Assembly (NCBI RefSeq): GCF_030817195.1
Contig: NZ_JAUSYZ010000001.1
Span: 4,960,001 to 5,024,000, forward strand
Reading direction: 5' to 3'
Length of the DNA stretch: 64,000 bases
Origin: Arthrobacter globiformis
GTDB taxonomy: Bacteria; Actinomycetota; Actinomycetes; Actinomycetales; Micrococcaceae
Shown: piece by piece, positions 27,134 to 35,273 of the stretch
Layout: each line of letters starts with the position of its first letter
Numbering within the stretch: the first letter of the stretch is position 1
Translations under genes and position numbers: made by a program
The notes under the pieces: model-generated
Told to the model about the DNA's origin: nothing
The model's database searches: none
What the model saw: only the letters and a program-made list of their open reading frames with translations

Positions 27134-28075
27134 ATGCAGAAGCGAACCCTGGGACGTACCGGGCTATCCGTATCGCCAGTGTGTGTGGGAACAAGTGCCC
27201 TGGGCAGCCACCCCACACAATACGGCTATGAAGTCAGCCACGAGACGGCGGTAGCCACCATCCGGAGGGTGCTGGAGGGGCCTTTCAACTTCATCGACAC
27301 CTCCAACGAATACGGGCACGGCGGCGACAGTGAACGCCGGATCGGCGAAGCCATCAAAGAAGCGGGCGGCCTGCCGGCCGGTGTCGTCGTCGCCACCAAA
27401 GTCGACCCGATAGTCGGCACCACGGACTTCTCCGGCGACCGCGTGCGCAGGTCCGTCGAGGAGAGCCTAGAACGGCTGGGACTGGACAAACTGCAACTTG
27501 TGTATTTTCACGACCCCGAAAAGATCACCTTCGAAGAAGGAACGGCGCCCGGAGGTCCCCTTGAGGCCCTCATTGACCTGAAAAACCAGGGCATTATCGA
27601 GCACCTGGGTGTCGCAGGCGGCCCCATCGACCTCGAACTGAAGTACCTGGCGACCGATGCCTTCGACGTCGTCATCAGCCATAACCGCTACACCCTCGTG
27701 GACCAGACCGCAGAGCCGCTGATCCAGGACGCGGCGGCCCGCCGCGTGGCGTTCGTGAACGCCGCCCCGTTCGGCGGCGGCATGCTGGTCAAGGGCCCGG
27801 CCGCCGTCCCGAACTACTGCTACCGCCCCGCAAGCCCGGTGATTGTGGAACGGGTCCGAAAAATGGAACAGCTGTGCAAGGCGCACGATGTGCCCTTGGC
27901 CGCCGCGGCGCTGCAGTTCTCCACCCGGGATCCACGCGTCGCGTCCACGATTGTAGGCATGTCCGAACCCCGCCGCGTCGCCCAGACAGCCGAACTCGCC
28001 GAGTGGGACATTCCCGCCGAGCTGTGGGACGAACTTATCCCGCTGGCCCGCGCTGGATCGGGCGAATTGGGATAA
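27134..28075 (+). CDS. Aldo/keto reductase (aldose 1-dehydrogenase-like)
   Basis: 313 residues from the ATG at 27134 (GAAGGAACG upstream). The catalytic tetrad is visible: Asp and Tyr in FIDTSNEYGHGGDSE, Lys in VVATKVDP and His in LVYFHDPE. The N-terminus (RTLGRTGLSVSPVCVGT) and C-terminal cofactor region (STIVGMSEPRRVAQT) are standard. The closest pattern is the D-threo-aldose/L-fucose dehydrogenase group, which oxidises free aldoses at C1. It is the last gene of the rightward sugar operon and is followed by a hairpin. Confidence 0.9.
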   Translation: MQKRTLGRTGLSVSPVCVGTSALGSHPTQYGYEVSHETAVATIRRVLEGPFNFIDTSNEYGHGGDSERRIGEAIKEAGGLPAGVVVATKVDPIVGTTDFSGDRVRRSVEESLERLGLDKLQLVYFHDPEKITFEEGTAPGGPLEALIDLKNQGIIEHLGVAGGPIDLELKYLATDAFDVVISHNRYTLVDQTAEPLIQDAAARRVAFVNAAPFGGGMLVKGPAAVPNYCYRPASPVIVERVRKMEQLCKAHDVPLAAAALQFSTRDPRVASTIVGMSEPRRVAQTAELAEWDIPAELWDELIPLARAGSGELG

Positions 28076-28097
28076 CCGCCGACCTTTCCACCATGGT

Positions 28098-28143
28098 GAA
28101 TGCCTCCGCCGAAATCCCCCACCGGAATTTGACGGAGGCATTC
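28098..28143 (+). terminator. Hairpin after the sugar operon
   Basis: A perfect 11-bp inverted repeat (GAATGCCTCCG at 28098-28108, CGGAGGCATTC at 28133-28143) starts 22 bp after the aldo/keto reductase stop. There is no T-run, so termination is likely but not certain. Confidence 0.5.
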
Positions 28144-28195
28144 CGGTGTCCACGACAAACCGCGCGCGCCGCGATGAGACCCACATGAGGACCGG

Positions 28196-28411
28196 ATGAG
28201 TCTGAAAGTCATAGATCCCCGCACCATTCACATCACCGCAACTCGCGCCGACAGAATTCAGCAACACCTGGATGAGGCAGTAAACAAACTGATCGGCGCC
28301 GCTGCACACCCACGGGCCGGGATCCTTCTGACCCGCCACAGCGCCACCAAGTACACAGCAGCGCTGGATACCAGCGTGCCATATGGGCAGACCATCGAAC
28401 GCGTCCACTGA
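28196..28411 (+). CDS. Small conserved hypothetical protein
   Basis: 71 residues. The ATG at 28196 has AGGA 5-6 bases upstream. The sequence has a helical first half (RADRIQQHLDEAVNKLI) and a second half AGILLTRHSATKYTAALD followed by VPYGQT, a pattern I associate with small actinobacterial proteins of unknown function ('...GIL.TRH......AL...VPYG.T.E'). It lies between the operon-end hairpin and the second DeoR gene. I cannot assign a function. Confidence 0.5.
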   Translation: MSLKVIDPRTIHITATRADRIQQHLDEAVNKLIGAAAHPRAGILLTRHSATKYTAALDTSVPYGQTIERVH

Positions 28412-28601
28412 CCGCAGACCACGATACTGGGCTCCACGGACAGACCTCTGCCTGTGCAGGGACACCTCCGCGTTCCGGCGCCCAGACATGACGGCCAAGC
28501 TCACCGCACCACCCCGTAATCCAGGTTCTCGTCAGCAGGGATTTCATGACACCGTTAGGAGGAGTCAACAGGCCAACTGAGCCGCTTTACAGGAGGTAGC
28601 C

Positions 28602-29408
28602 ATGACCCCAGCCGCAGAACCGGCCAACGGGCGTCCGGACACGCGCGTTCCCTACGCGGACCAAAGAAGAGAATTCATCCTTGCCGCACTCCGAGCGAAC
28701 GGCCGGGCCGATGCCGCCAACATGGCTCTGGAACTCGGGGTCACGAACGAAACCGTCCGCAAGGACCTGGTAGCGCTCGAGCAACTCGGCTTGCTCCGCC
28801 GAGTCCACGGCGGCGCCATCCCCGTGGGACGCCTCACCTATGAACCTCCGCTGGCAGCGAGAACAGCCCTCTCCGGGGAAAAGGAACTCATCGCCCGGGC
28901 GGCCCTCCAGCACCTGCCCACCAACGGATCAGTCCTCATCGATGGGGGGTCCACGACCGCGAAGCTGGCCGAAATCCTGCCACGGGACCGTGCCCTGAGG
29001 GTCTACACCAACACCCTGTCGATCGCCATCACCCTCATGGATGCCCCATTGCTGACCGTTTACACCCTTGGCGGCCGCGTTCGGCCAGTCACCTACGCCG
29101 AAGTGGATGACTGGGCCGCCCGGGCACTTGCTGAAATCAACGTGGACGTAGCGTTCCTCGGAACCACAGCTGTCTCCCTTGACCGGGGCCTCACAACCCA
29201 TGACGCGGCCGAAGCGGCCATCAAACGGCTCATGCACGCCAGCGCCCGTCGTCGCATACTACTTGCCGACCACAGTAAGTTCGGCAAGGTCAGCAACTGC
29301 AAACACGCAGATCTGACCGATATCGACCTCCTTATTACTGACACCGGCATCAACCCCCAGATGCTGACGTCGCTGCGTTCAACAGGCCTCCAGGTGGAAT
29401 CCGTCTGA
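28602..29408 (+). CDS. DeoR/GlpR family transcriptional regulator (second copy)
   Basis: 268 residues, same layout as the DeoR protein at 15760-16560: winged helix (ELGVTNETVRKD, GLLRRVHGGA) and DeoRC sensor (LIDGGSTTAKLA, YTNTLSIAI, SARRRILLADHSKFG). The start ATG is preceded by AGGAGG. By eye about two thirds of residues match the first copy, so the two are paralogues. It lies between two sugar operons and could control either. Its 3' end overlaps the convergent hypothetical gene by 30 bp. Confidence 0.93.
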   Translation: MTPAAEPANGRPDTRVPYADQRREFILAALRANGRADAANMALELGVTNETVRKDLVALEQLGLLRRVHGGAIPVGRLTYEPPLAARTALSGEKELIARAALQHLPTNGSVLIDGGSTTAKLAEILPRDRALRVYTNTLSIAITLMDAPLLTVYTLGGRVRPVTYAEVDDWAARALAEINVDVAFLGTTAVSLDRGLTTHDAAEAAIKRLMHASARRRILLADHSKFGKVSNCKHADLTDIDLLITDTGINPQMLTSLRSTGLQVESV

Positions 29409-29837
29409 CTCTTCACCAACGGTGAACATGCCCTCAGACACAAATACGCCGCAGTCAGTCGTCGCCCCGTTCTGAATGACGAACGCAGAGATGCCCCCAC
29501 CCGGCGTCCAATCCTGAAAAGCCCAGGACGGAAAACGCCCACGCACAACATTGGCTCTCGTAGCCGGACTCGCCGCCCCATGATTCGCCTGCCAGTGCCC
29601 GCTGAAATCGTATGTCAGGGTTACCGCCGGCACGCCATCCCTGAATTCAACACAGCAGTGCCGTACGTCCCCCCGATCCCCGACGACCATCTCTATCCCC
29701 ATGATGAAAGTGCCCATGCACGGGAGCTCTCCGCTGTACTCAAACTCAAGAAAGCAGTCACGCTCGGACCGCAAGAGAGCTGCCCTGACTAGCCGGGGCG
29801 AGTGAAGGCAAACTTGGTCATAGGCGTGAGTACACAT
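29379..29837 (-). CDS. Hypothetical protein at the end of the leftward sugar operon
   Basis: 152 residues. The ATG at 29837 has GAGGAG 5 bases upstream, a strong site, and the gene follows the isomerase gene by 50 bp on the same strand. The sequence is Cys-rich (ten Cys) and beta-prone, with FLEFEYSGELPCMGTFIMGI, VEFRDGVPAVTLTYDFSG and RFPSWAFQDWTPGGG. No signal peptide, membrane segment or known motif is seen. Its codon use looks less GC-biased than the neighbours. The position suggests a partner of the TIM-barrel enzyme, but this is speculation. Confidence 0.55.
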   Translation of the reverse strand: MCTHAYDQVCLHSPRLVRAALLRSERDCFLEFEYSGELPCMGTFIMGIEMVVGDRGDVRHCCVEFRDGVPAVTLTYDFSGHWQANHGAASPATRANVVRGRFPSWAFQDWTPGGGISAFVIQNGATTDCGVFVSEGMFTVGEESDGFHLEAC

Positions 29838-29887
29838 GCTGACTCCTCATACACAGGACCAAATAGTGGTCGTTCTGTGCTCGACAA

Positions 29888-30901
29888 TTAATCCTTGCTG
29901 CTGAAGGCGGCGTCGAAGCTGGTCTGCGACGCGGGGAAGTCGAACTTCTTGAGCGCGGCGAGGGCTTCGGGGGCGCCGTGGAGCCGGTCCATGCCGGCGT
30001 CTTCCCATTCGATGCTGATGGGGCCGGTGTAGCCGATGGCGGTGAGCGCCCGGAACGAGGATTCCCAGGGGACATCGCCGCGGCCGGCGGAGACGAAGTC
30101 CCAGCCGCGGCGGGGGTCGCCCCAGGGCAGGTGCGAGCCCATCACGGTGTTCCGGCCCGTAAACCGGAGCTTGGTGTCCTTGCAGTCCACGTGGTAGATC
30201 CGGTCTTTGAAGTCCCAGATGAAGGAGACGGGGTCGATGCCCTGCCACATGAAGTGGGAGGGGTCCCAGTTCAGGCCGAACGCTTCGCGGTGGCCGATCG
30301 CTTCGAGGGTGCGGACGGTGGTCCAGTAGTCGTAGGCGATTTCGGAGGGGTGGACTTCGTGGGCGAAGCGGATGCCGCATTCGTCGAAGACGTCCAGGAT
30401 GGGGTTCCAGCGGTCGGCGAAGTCCTGGTAGCCGGCGTCGATGACTTTTTCCGGGACGGGCGGGAACATGGCGACGTATTGCCAGATGGAGGATCCGGTG
30501 AATCCGACGACGGTGTCCACGCCGAGGGCTTTGGCGAGCCGGGCGGTGTGTTTCATTTCTTCGGCGGCGCGTTGGCGGACGCCTTCGGGGTCGCCGTCGC
30601 CCCAGACCTTAGATCCGACGATGGCTTCGTGGCGGAAGTCGATGGGGTCATCGCACACGGCCTGGCCTTTGAGGTGGTTGGAGATGGCCCAGACCTTGAG
30701 GTTGTACTTCTCCAGCACGGCGAGCTTGGACTCGACGTAGCCGGGTTCGTCCCAGCGCCAGGCGTCCAGGTGGTCCCCGGAGACGGCGATTTCCAGGCCG
30801 TCGTAGCCCCAGCCGGAGGCGAGCCGGGCGACTTCCTCGAAGGGCAGGTCGGCCCACTGGCCGGTGAACAGGGTGAACGGCCGGGTCTGTTGATCGGTCA
30901 T
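29888..30901 (-). CDS. Sugar phosphate isomerase/epimerase family TIM-barrel enzyme
   Basis: 337 residues of the AP-endonuclease-2-like TIM-barrel family. Likely metal/active-site residues are seen in AHEVHPSEIAYD (Glu), GLNWDPSHFMWQG (Asp, His), YHVDCKDTKL (His) and ISIEWEDAGM (Glu). Members isomerise or epimerise sugars and, in oxidoreductive glycoside pathways, eliminate the aglycone from 3-keto glycosides. It lies after the importer ATPase gene (27-bp gap). It is longer than the other two isomerases in the operon and not a close copy of them. Confidence 0.88.
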   Translation of the reverse strand: MTDQQTRPFTLFTGQWADLPFEEVARLASGWGYDGLEIAVSGDHLDAWRWDEPGYVESKLAVLEKYNLKVWAISNHLKGQAVCDDPIDFRHEAIVGSKVWGDGDPEGVRQRAAEEMKHTARLAKALGVDTVVGFTGSSIWQYVAMFPPVPEKVIDAGYQDFADRWNPILDVFDECGIRFAHEVHPSEIAYDYWTTVRTLEAIGHREAFGLNWDPSHFMWQGIDPVSFIWDFKDRIYHVDCKDTKLRFTGRNTVMGSHLPWGDPRRGWDFVSAGRGDVPWESSFRALTAIGYTGPISIEWEDAGMDRLHGAPEALAALKKFDFPASQTSFDAAFSSKD

Positions 30902-30928
30902 GATTGTTTCCGTTCTTGGTGGGATCGC

Positions 30929-32425
30929 CTACGCCGCGGCGTAAGCGATGACGTTCTCTTTGGTTGCCTGCGCTTTGTCCAGTTCCGCCACAACCCGGCC
31001 GGCCCGCATGACCATCACCCGGTCGGAGAGCTCGAGCAGCTCGGGAAGCTCGCTTGAGATCACGAGCACCGCCACCCCTTTGCGGGCGAGCTGTTCAATC
31101 AGGCGATGGATCTCGGCCTTCGCACCAATGTCGATGCCCTTTGTTGGCTCGTCCAGGATGAGGACCTTGGGATTGCTTGCCAGGCAACGTGCGATGATGA
31201 CCTTTTGCTGGTTGCCGCCGGACAGGGACTGAATCGGCGTTTCCGCAGACGGGGTCCTGACATCGAGTTCCTTGATGTAGTCGCCGACCATCTTCTTTTC
31301 GTAGCCCCGCTGCAGCACGCCCCATTTACTGACCTGTTTCAGGAGGGTCAGCGTGGTGTTTTCGCGAATAGACAGCATTGGAATAATGGCCTGCAGCTTT
31401 CGCTCCTCCGGGACGAGGGCAATGCCGGCAGCGATGCCGGCAGAGGCACCATGGAGACTCAGCTTCCGGCCGTTTACCTCTACGGTCCCGGCGTCGGCTT
31501 TGTCTGCCCCGTAAATGCATCGGGCGACCTCGGTCCGGCCTGCACCGACGAGTCCCGCGAGTCCAACGATCTCCCCTGCGTGCAGTTGGAGGTTCACGTC
31601 CTCAAACGCGCCGGCCAGGCTTAGACCCCGCGCGTCAAGAACAAGTTCACCGCGTTCGCGGGGAATGTGCTCGTAGAGGTCAACGTCCTTGCCCACCATC
31701 AGCTGCACAACGGAACGGGCGTCGAGCTCCTCTGCCGGGACGGATGAGGCCACCGTTTTGCCTTCGCGGATGACGGTGATCCGGTCGGCCAATGTGAAGA
31801 CTTCCTCCAGTTTGTGCGAAACGTACATGATCGCCAGGCCCTTGCCCCGCAGCTCGTCGACCAGCTTGTACAGTTTGTCAACGTCCTGCTCGGTCAGGGC
31901 TGTGGTGGGCTCATCCATGATGATGACTCTCGCGTCCTGTGCTATGGCGCGCGCGATTTCCACCATCTGACCGTCCACCGTTGAGAGCGCCATCGCAGGG
32001 GTGTCGAGGTTGAGGTGGGGTGCGACCTGGTCGAGGGCCTTGCGTGCGCGCTTGCGGATCTCGCGGCGGGAGAGGATGCCGTTGTGTCCGCCCCAGTTTC
32101 CCAGAAGAACATTTTCGGCGACGGACAGGTCCGGGACCAGGTTGTGCTCCTGGTAGATGGTGGCGATGCCGGCGGCCTTGGAGGCCACCGTGCTGGAGGG
32201 CATGAGCTCGCCGTCCACGTACACGCCGCCTTCGTCGGGAGTGTAGAACCCGCTCAGTGTCTTGATCAGCGTTGATTTTCCGGCTCCGTTTTCACCGCAG
32301 ACGCAGTGCACCTCTCCGGCATGAAGCTCAAAGTTCATACCGGAGAGGGCGACGACGCCCGGAAACAGTTTTACGAGATTGCGTGCTTCAACGATGGCTG
32401 GAGCACGTCCGGGCGTCACGGTCAC
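30929..32425 (-). CDS. Sugar ABC transporter ATP-binding protein (RbsA/MglA type)
   Basis: 498 residues with two fused ABC domains. The first has Walker A GENGAGKSTLIKT, AMALSTVDGQMVEIAR and VIIMDEPTTAL; the second has the usual degenerate Walker A (GLVGAGRTEVARC), SLSGGNQQKVIIARC and VLILDEPTKGID. It energises the ribose-type importer formed with the permease and lipoprotein encoded upstream in the operon. Its start overlaps the stop of the preceding epimerase gene (4 bp). Unlike the copy at 18.7 kb it is intact. Confidence 0.95.
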   Translation of the reverse strand: MTVTPGRAPAIVEARNLVKLFPGVVALSGMNFELHAGEVHCVCGENGAGKSTLIKTLSGFYTPDEGGVYVDGELMPSSTVASKAAGIATIYQEHNLVPDLSVAENVLLGNWGGHNGILSRREIRKRARKALDQVAPHLNLDTPAMALSTVDGQMVEIARAIAQDARVIIMDEPTTALTEQDVDKLYKLVDELRGKGLAIMYVSHKLEEVFTLADRITVIREGKTVASSVPAEELDARSVVQLMVGKDVDLYEHIPRERGELVLDARGLSLAGAFEDVNLQLHAGEIVGLAGLVGAGRTEVARCIYGADKADAGTVEVNGRKLSLHGASAGIAAGIALVPEERKLQAIIPMLSIRENTTLTLLKQVSKWGVLQRGYEKKMVGDYIKELDVRTPSAETPIQSLSGGNQQKVIIARCLASNPKVLILDEPTKGIDIGAKAEIHRLIEQLARKGVAVLVISSELPELLELSDRVMVMRAGRVVAELDKAQATKENVIAYAAA

Positions 32426-33276
32426 GGCAGTTCCCTCCTCAGGAAGGTGAGTCCGTCCCTGGCAAGTGCGTCCATGGACGGTGCCACCGGCCGCCAGAGC
32501 GAAACGGCCTTGGCGATTTCCTCGACCGTGGGAAGGAACGATTCGACCACAATGGAACCCTGGTAATCGATCGTTTTCAGTGCGTCAAAGGTCTCGGTCC
32601 ACGGGACGTGTCCGCTGCCGGGCGTTCCGCGGTCGTTTTCCGACACTTGGAAGTGGAAAACCTTGTCACCGGCAGATGTGATGGCCTCGCCGATGTTCTT
32701 CTCTTCGATGTTCATGTGGAACGTGTCGAGCATCAGGCCCACGTTGTCCCGGCCGATCAGTTCGCACAATTCCAGACCTTGCTGGACGGTGTTGGCCAGG
32801 TCGGTTTCGAAGCGGTTGAGCGGTTCTATGGCCAGGGTGACGCCGCGTTCGGAGGCGTAGTCGGCCACTTCGCGCAGACTGTCGGCCGCCCACTGGCGCT
32901 GCTGCTGGCGTTCCCCGGGGGGAAGCAGCCGGGCTTTGCCGGTGGCGGAGTACATCGGGCCGGCCACATGGGGTGATCCGACGGCTTGGGCGATGTCAAC
33001 GCACAGTTTCAGGTAGTCAATGCCCTGCCGCCGCTTCTGCGGGTCCTCGTGCGAGACGTCACGGTCCGGTCCGAACGCACCGCAGATGGACACGGGCAGT
33101 CCGGTCCGCTCCGAGGCTTTCTTCAGTGCTTCCGCGCTGACCACGGCAGGGTCTTCAATGCAGACCTCGATCAGGTCGTAGCCCATCTCTTTGGCGACAT
33201 CGAACTGATCGACGTCCTGATCGGTGAACGGGGAGACCAGGATGAAGGTGCTGACTCCGAATTGGTATTTACTCAT
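32422..33276 (-). CDS. Ketose 3-epimerase-like TIM-barrel enzyme
   Basis: 284 residues. Metal-site residues E151 (IEPLNRFETD), D184 (LMLDTFHMNIEE), H208 (HFQVSENDRG) and E245 (IVVESF) fall at nearly the positions known for D-tagatose/D-allulose 3-epimerases. The SENDRGTPG segment is also typical. This makes a C3-epimerase of a ketose, or a close relative, the best call. It overlaps the previous isomerase gene by 8 bp and the ATPase gene by 4 bp, so expression is coupled. Confidence 0.9.
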   Translation of the reverse strand: MSKYQFGVSTFILVSPFTDQDVDQFDVAKEMGYDLIEVCIEDPAVVSAEALKKASERTGLPVSICGAFGPDRDVSHEDPQKRRQGIDYLKLCVDIAQAVGSPHVAGPMYSATGKARLLPPGERQQQRQWAADSLREVADYASERGVTLAIEPLNRFETDLANTVQQGLELCELIGRDNVGLMLDTFHMNIEEKNIGEAITSAGDKVFHFQVSENDRGTPGSGHVPWTETFDALKTIDYQGSIVVESFLPTVEEIAKAVSLWRPVAPSMDALARDGLTFLRRELP

Positions 33277-34120
33277 TGGGCCACAGCTCCTGTTCCAGCT
33301 TCTTCATTTCGTTGATGGCTTTTTCGGTGTAGGGGTCCAGGAACTCCAGGTGGCCGCCGCGTGCCATCATGGCAAAGGGGTTTGATGCGGCGGGCAGGAG
33401 CTCGAAGGTCAGGTAGCCGTTGAAGTTGATGTCCTTCAGCGTCTGCAGTGTCGGACGAAAGTCGATGTGTCCTACGCCGGGGGCTGCACGGTTTGAATCG
33501 GCCAGGTGGACATGGTTGACCTTGCTGCCGGCACGGGCGAAGGCGCCGTGAATGGTGTCTTCTTCGATGTTCATGTGGAAGAGGTCACCATGCACGCCGG
33601 CGTTTTTCAGGCCGGTAGCGTCCAAGAGTTCAACGGCGCGGTCGAGCCGGTTCAGGAAATGTGTCTCGTAGCGGTTCCACGGTTCCAGGGTGATGTTGAT
33701 GCCGACGCTGGCCGCATATTCGCCGAGCGTGCGGACGTTCTCGACAGCCCATTCCCATTCCTGTTCGTCGCTGGCCAGGGCTTCGGTCTTACCCACCGGG
33801 GAAGGTCCGACGATGATGGTCGGAGCTCCGACGGCGGCGGCGAAGTCGGCTACCGACTTGCCGTAGTCCAGGGCCTTCTGCCGATTGGCGGCGCTGGGGT
33901 TGATCAGGTCGCGTTCCTCCCCAAACCAGATGCTGCAGATGGAGCTGACGTCAATACCAGCATCGTTGGTCAGCTTGTTGATCTCTTCGACGTTGTGCGT
34001 TGCGGGTTCTCCCACCAGTTCAATGGCGTCATAGCCGTAGCGGGCGACGCGGTCGATGCCTTTGGCGATATCTTCCTGGTAGTAGACGATGGCGTTGTAG
34101 GAATACTTGAAGCGGGACAT
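33269..34120 (-). CDS. Sugar phosphate isomerase/epimerase family TIM-barrel enzyme
   Basis: 283 residues. Metal-site candidates E146 (LEPWNRYETH), D179 (VHGDLFHMNIEE), H205 (NHVHLADSN) and E240 (LTFELL) mirror those of the epimerase encoded next, but the substrate-facing segment differs (WNRYETHFLN instead of LNRFETDLAN). It belongs to the same superfamily and may act on a different intermediate, such as a 3-keto sugar. It follows the binding-protein gene by 78 bp and overlaps the next gene by 8 bp. Confidence 0.9.
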   Translation of the reverse strand: MSRFKYSYNAIVYYQEDIAKGIDRVARYGYDAIELVGEPATHNVEEINKLTNDAGIDVSSICSIWFGEERDLINPSAANRQKALDYGKSVADFAAAVGAPTIIVGPSPVGKTEALASDEQEWEWAVENVRTLGEYAASVGINITLEPWNRYETHFLNRLDRAVELLDATGLKNAGVHGDLFHMNIEEDTIHGAFARAGSKVNHVHLADSNRAAPGVGHIDFRPTLQTLKDINFNGYLTFELLPAASNPFAMMARGGHLEFLDPYTEKAINEMKKLEQELWPNE

Positions 34121-34198
34121 GTTTCTCCTTGAGCTGGAATTGTTGGATCTGCCGGGCCAAACGGCGGGGCTCGGCCCGGCATTTAGAGCTTTGGGGCT

Positions 34199-35188
34199 CT
34201 AGTCCTTGAAGATGTTGCCCCAGAGCTTGGGGTCATCGACGTTCTCTTTTGTGATGAGCTTGGTGTCGGTCAGCTGCATCTTCGGGACCTGCTTGCCGTC
34301 CAGCAGATCAACTTCGGCCTGAAGGGCCAGTGCTCCCATCTCGAATGGGTTCTGGTCCATCGTGGCGTCCTGGATGCCCTTGCGGATGCGGTCCAGCGCG
34401 AGCGGTGTGCCGTCGACTCCGACGAGCGGGATGTGGTTTGCGGCTCCGACCGGAGCGTCCTTGTTGATCTGTGAGAGGCCGGAGACAATGCCACGCACCA
34501 TTTCATCGTTGTGGCTGAAGAGACCGTTGATGCTCGAGTCGGCGGTGAAGTTATCGACGGTCAGGGACAGTGCGTTATCTGCAGTCCACTGCGCGTCACG
34601 GCTGATGACCTTGATGTCCGGGGACTGCTTGATGCCCTCGGTGAAGCCCTTGCCACGGAGAATCGCGTGGTAGGCGCCCTTGGCTCCTTGGTACTCAAGC
34701 ACGGTCCCCTTGTTTCCCATCAGTTTGGCCAAGGCTTCAGCCCCGAGTTTGCCGGCCTTTTCGTTGTCGAAAGCGACGGCAGCGTCGGCGATGTCGCCCG
34801 GGATCACCGAGTCAACGGTGGTGACGGTCTTTCCGGCATCGTGGATCATCTGGACTCCGGGAACGAGCTCAGCGGAGTTATTCGGGCTAAGGACGATGCC
34901 GTCCACGCCCTGGGCGAGCTGGTCCTGGATCTGGCTGATTTGGGTGCTGGAATCGCCTTTGGCATCAAGGACTGTGACCTCCACGCCGAGTTCCTTCGCC
35001 TTATCCTTGACGCCCTGCCCGAGGGCAACCATGAATTCAAAACTCTGGCTGTAGAGCAGGACGGCGATTTTCTTTGTCTTAGTTCCGTCGTTTGCTTCCT
35101 GTGCGGCGCTGGGTGCACCGCAACCGCTCATGGCGATGGCAGCGGCGGAGATTGCCGCAAGGACCGCCAGTTTCGGTGAGGTCTTCAT
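34199..35188 (-). CDS. Sugar ABC transporter substrate-binding lipoprotein
   Basis: 329 residues. Lipoprotein signal peptide with MSGC (Cys ~23). The mature part is the ribose-type binding fold: IAVLLYSQSFEFMVALGQG, SQIQDQLAQGVDGIVLSP, VTTVDSVIPGD, GLFSHNDEMVRGIV, VGVDGTPLALDRI. It captures the sugar or glycoside for the importer encoded around it. The ligand is unknown. The short gap downstream contains a small AGAGC/GCTCT hairpin (about 34180-34197). Confidence 0.93.
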   Translation of the reverse strand: MKTSPKLAVLAAISAAAIAMSGCGAPSAAQEANDGTKTKKIAVLLYSQSFEFMVALGQGVKDKAKELGVEVTVLDAKGDSSTQISQIQDQLAQGVDGIVLSPNNSAELVPGVQMIHDAGKTVTTVDSVIPGDIADAAVAFDNEKAGKLGAEALAKLMGNKGTVLEYQGAKGAYHAILRGKGFTEGIKQSPDIKVISRDAQWTADNALSLTVDNFTADSSINGLFSHNDEMVRGIVSGLSQINKDAPVGAANHIPLVGVDGTPLALDRIRKGIQDATMDQNPFEMGALALQAEVDLLDGKQVPKMQLTDTKLITKENVDDPKLWGNIFKD

Positions 35189-35273
35189 TGACTTACTCTT
35201 TCTGTTGATGATTCCACTGGTGCTCAGATATGCCGGCTGGGCCTGGCAAACGGGTGATGTGTCAGGCCGAGGT

